A stretch of 5,735 nucleotides of DNA from Acidobacteriota bacterium (GTDB lineage: Bacteria; Acidobacteriota; Terriglobia; UBA7540), in contig JAJYJL010000621.1 of the NCBI GenBank assembly GCA_021789565.1, positions 1 through 5,735 of the forward strand, read 5' to 3'. Positions 1 to 4,851 of the stretch are shown here, piece by piece; the first letter of the stretch is position 1; every line of letters begins with the position of its first letter. The notes under the pieces are model-generated. The model searched no databases and was not told the DNA's origin. It worked only from the letters and a program-made list of their open reading frames with translations. Made by a program: the position numbers and the translations under genes.

Positions 1-4
1 AACC

Positions 5-1324
5 ATGGAACCACAGCGCAAGGCTGAAACTGACATTGTTGAGCGACTGCGTGACGCTGGGTTTGCCGCCTATCTCGTGGGTGGCTGCGTACGCGACATC
101 GTCATGGGCCATGAGCCAAAGGATTACGATGTTGCGACCTCCGCACAGCCTGGGAAGGTGGTTGAGATTTTTCCTGGCAGCCTGACGGTGGGGGCCCGGT
201 TCGGAGTAGTGATTGTCCCATGCGAAGAAGGGAACGTGGAAGTCGCAACGTTCAGGAGCGACGGCGACTATGTGGACGGCCGCCGCCCCGTCCACGTCGA
301 ATATGCAAAATCCGCAGAAGAGGACGTCCGTCGGCGGGATTTTACCATCAACGGATTGCTGTACGATCCGCTGGAAGACAAAGTGCTCGACTACGTGGGC
401 GGCCAGGCGGACATTCGTAGCCGCAGGGTTCGCACGATTGGCGATCCCTATAAACGTTTCAGCGAAGACCGCCTGCGCATGCTTCGAGCGGTCCGTTTTG
501 CGGCCCGCTTCAACTTTGAACTGGACTCCGCGGCTGCGAATGCAATCCGGGAACTGGCTGGGGAAATCCGGTTGGTGAGCGCCGAGCGAATTCGCGACGA
601 AATCCTGAAAATCCTCACAGAAGGCCAGGCGCGCCGGGGCTTTGAGCTATTGGATAGCACCAATTTGATGGAGCAGGTGTTGCCGGAGGTGAAGGCCATG
701 CAGGGCGTTGAGCAGCCTCCGGAGTTTCATCCTGAAGGCGACGTGTGGGTACATACCATGATGATGCTTGAGGGCCTCAATTCACCAACCCCAACTCTGG
801 CCCTTGGCGTGTTGCTGCACGACGTTGGGAAGCCGCGAACTTTTACGGTGCGGGAGCGTATCCGCTTTGACAACCACGTTGAGGTTGGTGCCAAGATGGC
901 ATACGAAATCTGCCAACGGCTACGGATTTCCACGCGGGATACGGAGCGGGTAGTCGAACTGGTCCGTCACCACCTGCGGTTCAAGGACTTTCCCCGCATG
1001 AAGCGGTCCACACAAATCCGCTTTGTGCGGATGGATGGGTTTTCCGAGCACCTGGAATTGCACCGGCTGGATTGTCTGTCGAGCCACAGGAAACTTGAAA
1101 GTTTTGAACTCGCTCGGGATATGCTTGGTCAGATTCAGGAACAACAAATCAGGCCCGCCCCCCTGCTTAGCGGGGAGGACCTGATCCGTGACGGGTACAA
1201 GCCAGGGCCGGTGTTTAAACAGATCCTCCAGGCCGTGGAAGATGCACAATTGGAAGGTGAAATTCGCACCTCGGAAGACGCACTCCTCCTTGCGCACAAG
1301 CACTTCCCTGTGCCTGAATCGTGA
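5..1324 (+). CDS. tRNA nucleotidyltransferase / poly(A) polymerase family protein with HD domain
   Basis: This 439-residue protein belongs to the class II nucleotidyltransferases, cytoplasmic enzymes that add CCA (or only CC or A) to tRNA 3' ends, or poly(A) to RNA. The head domain shows the nucleotide-binding GGCVRD (residues 26-31), the metal-binding KDYD with Asp40 and Asp42, and RRDFTING (110-117). The neck follows, with EDRLRMLRAVRFAARF (154-169) matching the nucleotide-selecting EDxxR motif, then SAERIRDEILKIL (192-204). A C-terminal HD domain carries His250, HDVGK (272-276) and paired His322-His323, as in E. coli-type CCA enzymes with phosphohydrolase activity. The stretch VGARFGVVIV (62-71) looks more like tRNA nucleotidyltransferase than the PcnB signature, so tRNA end repair is favoured. 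CC-adding or A-adding specificity cannot be excluded. Only four bases precede the ATG, so neither its ribosome site nor a farther start can be judged, though the N-terminus has normal length. The gene abuts the convergent small gene. Confidence 0.93.
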   Translation: MEPQRKAETDIVERLRDAGFAAYLVGGCVRDIVMGHEPKDYDVATSAQPGKVVEIFPGSLTVGARFGVVIVPCEEGNVEVATFRSDGDYVDGRRPVHVEYAKSAEEDVRRRDFTINGLLYDPLEDKVLDYVGGQADIRSRRVRTIGDPYKRFSEDRLRMLRAVRFAARFNFELDSAAANAIRELAGEIRLVSAERIRDEILKILTEGQARRGFELLDSTNLMEQVLPEVKAMQGVEQPPEFHPEGDVWVHTMMMLEGLNSPTPTLALGVLLHDVGKPRTFTVRERIRFDNHVEVGAKMAYEICQRLRISTRDTERVVELVRHHLRFKDFPRMKRSTQIRFVRMDGFSEHLELHRLDCLSSHRKLESFELARDMLGQIQEQQIRPAPLLSGEDLIRDGYKPGPVFKQILQAVEDAQLEGEIRTSEDALLLAHKHFPVPES

Positions 1325-1465
1325 TCACTTTCCAAAAGGTGTAGTGGCGAAGAAATAGACTACTCCGCCCAGAGCAGCAATGAGAACAATGAATAGCCCG
1401 ACTTTGATCCACAGCATCTTCCGGTCTTCAGCAGTGGGCTTTTCTTCATTGATCATTTGAAACAT
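1325..1465 (-). CDS. small single-pass membrane protein, 46 residues, unknown function
   Basis: A complete short reading frame on the minus strand encodes 46 residues, beginning MFQMINEEKPTAEDRKMLW and ending TTPFGK. Residues 1-19 are polar and charged. Residues 20-40 (from IKVGLFIVLIAALGG to the VYFFA end) form one clear transmembrane helix, followed by a six-residue tail. By the positive-inside rule the charged N-terminus (Lys16, Lys21) is probably cytoplasmic. The start is supported by GAGGAGGG four bases upstream; an in-frame ATG three codons later is a poorer choice. A TATAAT sequence lies about 80 bases upstream. The TGA stop directly abuts the TGA of the convergent nucleotidyltransferase gene, the two forming TGATCA. 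I do not recognise the family. A real gene is favoured by the strong ribosome site, the sensible membrane topology and the exact fit between neighbours, but this is inference without homologues. Confidence 0.75.
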   Translation of the reverse strand: MFQMINEEKPTAEDRKMLWIKVGLFIVLIAALGGVVYFFATTPFGK

Positions 1466-1470
1466 GGGAC

Positions 1471-1476
1471 CCTCCT
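1471..1476 (-). promoter_or_regulatory. ribosome binding site of the small membrane protein gene
   Basis: The minus strand reads AGGAGG here, within GAGGAGGG at 1470-1477, and is separated from the ATG at 1465 by five bases. This is a full anti-Shine-Dalgarno match at suitable spacing. It is the main evidence that the 46-codon frame is translated and that its first ATG is used. Confidence 0.75.
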
Positions 1477-1544
1477 CATACCGTCGGATCCAGCAGACAG
1501 AAACGTCGACCGCAAGAGTACAACCCCGGCCCTATGGTTCGGTT

Positions 1545-1550
1545 ATTATA
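1545..1550 (-). promoter_or_regulatory. possible -10 element for the small membrane protein gene
   Basis: The minus strand reads a perfect TATAAT here within CTATATAATAACC. Transcription would begin around 1538 and give a leader of roughly 70 bases before the ATG. No good TTGACA-like element is seen 16-18 bases upstream (the sequence there is ACAACT-like), so the call rests on the -10 alone. The AT-rich patch is nearly symmetrical and could also serve the other strand, though it lies far from the plus-strand gene. Confidence 0.35.
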
Positions 1551-1813
1551 TAGCTAGCAGCTTGAGCAGTTGTGGCATCACACCGGAATCTTGTAACCCG
1601 AACCGGCGCATGGCACATCGAACTCCGTGCCTCCTGCTACTAATTTAGTCTTTCGCATGCAAAAGTCAAGCTGAATGCGAACTCTCATTTCTGGCCGTGA
1701 GGATGCGTTCTGTTACATCTCATTCTTGCACTGTTTTCCGGTTTTGAGACAATGGCCATCAAGGCAGATCCAAAGCCGGTATAGAATGTTTCCATCTCAG
1801 GCGGGAGCGATAA

Positions 1814-2854
1814 ATGCGAAGTAATAAACGAGTTGGGTATGCGGTGGTGGGGTTGGGGAGGATTTCGCAGGGCGCAGTTCTGCCGGCCTTCCGGCACAGC
1901 AAGAAGGCGCAGTTGGTCGCTGTAGTCAGCGGTGATTTAAAGAAGGCCAAACGCCTGGCTTCCAGCTTCGGGGCAAGCGCGTCGTACAACTACGACGGCT
2001 ATGCCCAATGCCTTGCAAACCCTGACGTCGACGCCGTCTTCGTCGCAACAGACAACGGGACACACGCACAGTTTTCCGTGCGTGCGGCGGAAGCCGGACG
2101 CCACGTGTTATGCGAAAAGCCTATGGCCACAACCGTTGACGAGTGCCGGCAAATGGTCCAGGCATGTCGTAAGAACAATGTCCGGCTGATGATTGCTTAT
2201 CGAAAATACTTTGAGCCTGCGAGCCTTGCGCTTAAGAAGCTGGTCACGAGCGGCAAGCTGGGCAAGCTGAAGCTCATCCATTCTGCCTTCACCATCTTAT
2301 TGCCGCCTGCCAAAAAGGTGCCAGCCTGGCATCTGGATCCGTTATCCGCAGGCGGCGGGTCATTGGTTGACCTTGGCGTCTATTGTGTAAATACGATCCG
2401 TTGGCTGACGGGCAAAGAGCCGGTTGAGGCCAGTGCCTATTGTTGGAACACGGATCCCTCCCGATTCAGCGGGGTCGAGGAGAGCATCGGTTTTCAGCTC
2501 AAGTTTCTTGACGCACTTCTCGTGCAGGGTAGCGCCAGCTTTGGGGCTGCACAAGCCAATTTCCTTAAAGTTTTCGGTGAAAAAGGCTGGGTGGCTCTTG
2601 ACCCCGCCTTTGCGTTTGATGAAGAACGCCGGCTGTTCGGCAAAATTGGTGGCCGCTGGTTTGAGAAGCGCTTCAAGGTACTGGATGAATTTGCTTTGGA
2701 ACTTGATGCCTTTGCTGAATGCATTCGCAGAGGGCGAGACCCCGAGCCCGATGGCCGGGAAGGACTCCATGATGTTGTTATCATGCAGGCGATTTATCAG
2801 GCGGCTCGAGAAGGACGCTGGGTCCCGATAGACTTTTCTGGAGAACCCGCCTAA
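1814..2854 (+). CDS. Gfo/Idh/MocA-family oxidoreductase (glucose-fructose oxidoreductase-like)
   Basis: This 346-residue protein is a cytoplasmic NAD(P)-dependent dehydrogenase of the Gfo/Idh/MocA family, whose members oxidise or reduce sugars, polyols and related compounds. Residues 5-120 form the Rossmann domain: a beta strand leads into GLGRIS (13-18), and the VFVATDNGTH turn lies at 75-84. EKP (101-103) carries the conserved catalytic-site Lys102. The second half has the glucose-fructose-oxidoreductase hallmarks YRKYFEPA (129-136) and GGSLVDLGVYCVN (181-193), where Asp186 and Tyr190 fit the substrate-binding DxGxY pattern. Length is normal. There is no signal peptide or Tat motif, unlike the periplasmic Zymomonas enzyme. 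GGGAG at 1803-1807, six bases before the ATG, supports the start. No sugar transporter, kinase or regulator is adjacent, so the substrate cannot be named. The family call is firm; the exact reaction is unknown. Confidence 0.93.
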   Translation: MRSNKRVGYAVVGLGRISQGAVLPAFRHSKKAQLVAVVSGDLKKAKRLASSFGASASYNYDGYAQCLANPDVDAVFVATDNGTHAQFSVRAAEAGRHVLCEKPMATTVDECRQMVQACRKNNVRLMIAYRKYFEPASLALKKLVTSGKLGKLKLIHSAFTILLPPAKKVPAWHLDPLSAGGGSLVDLGVYCVNTIRWLTGKEPVEASAYCWNTDPSRFSGVEESIGFQLKFLDALLVQGSASFGAAQANFLKVFGEKGWVALDPAFAFDEERRLFGKIGGRWFEKRFKVLDEFALELDAFAECIRRGRDPEPDGREGLHDVVIMQAIYQAAREGRWVPIDFSGEPA

Positions 2855-3120
2855 CTCTTTAAGGCAACCGCTCAAACGGTCCGCCCCGCGGCAGAGTTCC
2901 CTGGCGGGCCGCAAGGACTGGCTTCCCAGGTCTGCTGCCGGCGGGCGGTCTGATTTGCCGAATACGGTGAGCGTGAAGGTGTCCGCCTTATGTGCTCCGA
3001 CACAGTTTCACTGTGAAAAATTTTCCTCCCTCTTGGAATCTATTCATGCTAGTTCATCTATGCGGTTTTCCGGCAATCGCTTAATCACTTGAAATGACGC
3101 CTCTTAGGGGCGGCCATCTA
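2855..3120. other. intergenic region, no gene seen, with small stem-loops after the oxidoreductase
   Basis: After the oxidoreductase stop there are several short GC-rich dyads: ACCG/CGGT at 2867-2880, overlapping GCGGC/GCCGC at 2888-2912, and CTGG/CCAG at 2918-2929. None is followed by a T run, so no canonical intrinsic terminator can be called, although together they could end transcription weakly. The right part is more AT-rich and holds the CACAGT inverted repeat and one copy of a CATCTA-containing repeat. I see no reading frame with a ribosome site. Confidence 0.55.
3001..3015. promoter_or_regulatory. perfect inverted repeat, possible regulator-binding site
   Basis: CACAGT-TTC-ACTGTG is a perfect six-base-pair palindrome with a three-base centre, followed by AAAAATTTT. 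It lies about 105 bases upstream of the sigma-54 promoter core and roughly 130-145 bases before the predicted start of transcription. Enhancer-binding proteins that activate sigma-54 polymerase commonly bind at such distances. Alternatively it is a weak stem-loop terminator, since only TTTT follows after five A residues. Confidence 0.35.
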
Positions 3121-3136
3121 TGGCATGACATTTGCT
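3121..3136 (+). promoter_or_regulatory. sigma-54 (RpoN) -24/-12 promoter
   Basis: TGGCATGACATTTGCT matches the sigma-54 consensus TGGCAC-N5-TTGCW at every defined position except the sixth (T for C), with the exact spacing that places GG near -24 and GC near -12. Transcription should begin about 3147, leaving a leader of about 190 bases before the ATG at 3341. It is correctly oriented for the coiled-coil protein gene and no other gene lies between. If real, transcription needs an AAA+ enhancer-binding activator, not encoded in this window. Confidence 0.65.
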
Positions 3137-3340
3137 TAGTCATCTAACGGCGCCTGCTGTCGAAGGATGACACAGGCGACTTTTGATTCGGGTGATTGCT
3201 GGAAAATCCGTGTTTGCCGTTGTGGTTAAGAAATTGTCTCCGGCCGAAGCTGTTGTTTGTAAAGGTTCAAGTAAGGATCGGGATCGTTTCTCCGTCAACG
3301 ACGCAACAGTCTTACAGCAATCCGACTGAGAGATTGAACC
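3137..3340 (+). other. predicted long 5' leader of the coiled-coil protein gene
   Basis: About 200 bases lie between the sigma-54 core and the next start codon. No known riboswitch core was recognised. A 20-codon frame beginning at 3167 is present but poorly supported. The ribosome site before the main gene is only partial (GAGAGA at 3328-3333, seven bases before the ATG), so translation may depend on leader structure. This description depends on the promoter call. Confidence 0.4.
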
Positions 3341-4264
3341 ATGGATGCGAATCAGAATCAGAATGACATCAGAAATAACGCTGAGACGCCCCGGCGAACG
3401 TTGAATCCTCTTTGGATAGGGGTTGTTGTGTTCCTGTGCGTCGCAGCGGTAGCCGCGGGATTGATCGTTCACCAACAAAATGCGGCGAACCAGTTGTCAG
3501 CTCGCAACGAAGAATTGACAGCCTCGTTGACACAGACCAAAGGGCAAATTCAAACGCTTTCGTCCGAACTGAACACTTTCCAAACGCAACAGGCGGAACG
3601 TGACCGGGCTGAAAAAGAGGCCGCTCTGCGGCGGGCACGCATGTACCATCGCACCGCAGTAAAAAAAGTTGTGAAAAAAGACGACCCTCGATGGAAGCAA
3701 ATGCAATCTGCACTCGCTGAAAATCAGCAAGCCATCGCATCCACTCGACAGGACCTTGATAAGACTCGGTCGCAGCTTCAGGGAAACCTCGATTCGACGC
3801 GAAATGAGCTGAGTGGTTCGATTGCCAAGACCCACGCTGAACTCGTCGAGCTGGAAAAAAAAGGCGAGCGCAGCTACTACGAGTTTGACATGTTCAAAGC
3901 CAAGCGATTTGAGCGCGTGGGGCCGATTGAAGTGTCACTTCGCAAGACCAATGCGAAGCACCAGTTCTGCAATCTTCACGTGATCGTGAATGACCGGGAC
4001 GTGGATAAGAAACACATCAACATTTATGAGCCGGTGGTCTTTTACACTGAGGAAAACGGACAGCCGGTCCAGCTCGTGATTAACAGTATCAGCAAGAACC
4101 ACATGCACGGATACGTGAGCGCGCCGAAATACCAGGGAAACCGAATGTCTGCGGCAAACGCAGGCGTGGCTTCGGGAACAGGTGCGACTGGAACAGCCGT
4201 GGCAACTGCGCAGCCTGCCGTTGTTGACCTGCAGCACAGGCCTGCAACAGGGAACAGCCAGTAG
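3341..4264 (+). CDS. membrane-anchored coiled-coil protein with a C-terminal domain of unknown function
   Basis: This 307-residue protein has a polar Asn/Gln-rich N-terminus (1-23) and one transmembrane helix at about 24-43 (WIGVVVFLCVAAVAAGLIV). A first coiled coil (about 46-98), rich in Gln, Glu and Leu, comes next. A basic break follows (97-113, with RRAR and KKVVKK), then a second coiled coil (about 117-174). Residues 177-262 look like a compact beta-rich domain, with YYEFDMFKAKRF, RVGPIEVSLRK and YEPVVFYTE segments. The end (270-292) is low-complexity Ala/Gly/Thr. No cleavage site is evident, so the helix is probably an anchor with the rest outside the cytoplasm; topology is inferred. 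I recall similar proteins in Acidobacteriota annotated as hypothetical, but I know no function. It stands alone behind a sigma-54 promoter and a long leader. The ATG at 3341 gives a complete N-terminus; its ribosome site is weak. An A8 run at 3855-3862 marks the coiled-coil/C-domain border. Confidence 0.85.
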   Translation: MDANQNQNDIRNNAETPRRTLNPLWIGVVVFLCVAAVAAGLIVHQQNAANQLSARNEELTASLTQTKGQIQTLSSELNTFQTQQAERDRAEKEAALRRARMYHRTAVKKVVKKDDPRWKQMQSALAENQQAIASTRQDLDKTRSQLQGNLDSTRNELSGSIAKTHAELVELEKKGERSYYEFDMFKAKRFERVGPIEVSLRKTNAKHQFCNLHVIVNDRDVDKKHINIYEPVVFYTEENGQPVQLVINSISKNHMHGYVSAPKYQGNRMSAANAGVASGTGATGTAVATAQPAVVDLQHRPATGNSQ

Positions 4265-4279
4265 ATTTCCGGGTCATCC

Positions 4280-4301
4280 ATCAGTAGCGAACGCTGCTGG
4301 T
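4280..4301 (+). terminator. possible terminator of the coiled-coil protein gene
   Basis: About 15 bases after the stop codon, CAGTAGC-GAAC-GCTGCTG forms a seven-pair stem (one G-T pair) with a four-base loop, extendable by two weaker pairs. Only a short T tract (TTT at 4301-4303) follows, so this is an imperfect intrinsic terminator. Position and stem quality support it; the weak T run argues against high efficiency. Confidence 0.35.
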
Positions 4302-4838
4302 TTGCGCGGCCATCAGAGTAAGCAGATCTGGTGAATGACTTGTCGAACAGGGGAAAGCCCTGGAGCTGTAGCGAATAATGTCACCCCCGATGGGCGTAAT
4401 ACCAAACCGGTTTCTCCAAAGCTGATGAAGGCGGGATGAGGATTCGGTTATTGTGGCCAAGGCACGCGGTATGGGCCGGAGAAAACGGATTCCAGAAATC
4501 AGTTAAGAAACTAAGCATATTACTACATGGTTACTGCCTGACCTGCTATTGCGGTAGTCCTTTCCAAGATGCTACTAAAGAAGATACGGGGGACAGATAT
4601 CGGGTCAGGTGCGCTGTGGGCCGAGTTGACGGCGCGGTCGCAGTGCTTTCGCGTCTGACTCAACGACTCGTATGGGATGAACCTTTGGTAAGTAAACGCT
4701 CCATAATGCGCGACATACCCGATACTGTGCAACAGTTCATGTGATGACCGAGGGAGGGGACCCAGCACCTGGTCAGGGTATGAGGAATTTTTGAACCCAA
4801 GAAGCAGAGCTGAAGATCAACATGCTCGAACTGGCATC

Positions 4839-4844
4839 AGGAGG
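4839..4844 (+). promoter_or_regulatory. ribosome binding site of the lipoprotein gene
   Basis: AGGAGG lies seven bases before the ATG at 4852, a full match at ideal spacing. It fixes the start of the lipoprotein, whose charged first residues (MKRNR) immediately precede a hydrophobic signal segment. Confidence 0.8.
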
Positions 4845-4851
4845 CCGAAAG

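Larger units (their letters stand above)
1466..1813. other. divergent intergenic region between the small membrane protein and the oxidoreductase
   Basis: This 348-base stretch separates two divergent genes. It holds the ribosome site and possible -10 of the minus-strand gene on its left, and on its right a weak promoter-like pair for the plus-strand gene: TTGCAC at 1726-1731 and GACAAT at 1748-1753, 16 bases apart. An interrupted inverted repeat GGTTCGG/CCGAACC (1536-1542 and 1598-1604) brackets the AT-rich TATAAT patch. No tRNA cloverleaf or convincing gene was found on either strand. Confidence 0.6.
4265..4851. other. 587-base region without a convincing gene
   Basis: Apart from the stem-loop near its left edge, nothing firm is found. 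A 102-codon open frame at 4436-4744 and an antisense 81-codon frame at 4523-4768 overlap, lack a well-spaced ribosome site and have compositions unlike the flanking proteins. The seven-base word GGTCAGG occurs at 4603-4609 and 4771-4777, with its complement CCTGACC at 4537-4543, which would allow alternative pairings in an RNA. CATAAT at 4702-4707 could be a -10 element for the lipoprotein gene but has no good -35 partner. Possible contents are regulatory DNA, an undescribed small RNA, or decayed sequence. Confidence 0.5.

Noticed and set aside
920..1303. Minus-strand 127-codon frame inside the nucleotidyltransferase gene
   Set aside because: It is fully antisense to the HD-domain half of a well-supported gene, with no recognisable protein features.
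1580..1615. tRNA-like GGTTCG / CCGAACC sequence
   Set aside because: A T-loop-like word is present on the minus strand, but no acceptor, D or anticodon stems could be arranged around it.
1457..1648. Plus-strand 63-codon frame in the divergent intergenic region
   Set aside because: It has no ribosome site, overlaps the start signals of the small membrane gene, and its translation has low-quality composition.
2360..2914. Minus-strand 184-codon frame opposite the oxidoreductase
   Set aside because: It lies antisense to a gene with clear family motifs, and its own translation shows no recognisable domain. It is a shadow frame.
2881..2930. GC-rich hairpins after the oxidoreductase as an intrinsic terminator
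   Set aside because: Stems are short and overlapping and no T run follows, so the canonical pattern is not met.
3167..3229. 20-codon frame in the predicted leader of the coiled-coil gene (possible leader peptide)
   Set aside because: GAAGG directly touches the ATG with no spacing, the peptide lacks runs typical of attenuation leaders, and no terminator/antiterminator pair is evident.
4436..4744. Plus-strand 102-codon open frame with a Cys-rich segment
   Set aside because: The only purine-rich sequence, GGCGGG, touches the ATG with no spacing. The composition (scattered Cys, Arg, Trp) is unlike the neighbours, no family is recognised, and an antisense frame of similar length covers it.
4523..4768. 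Minus-strand 81-codon open frame
   Set aside because: It has no clear ribosome site or recognised motif and overlaps the other doubtful frame. It looks like a chance frame.
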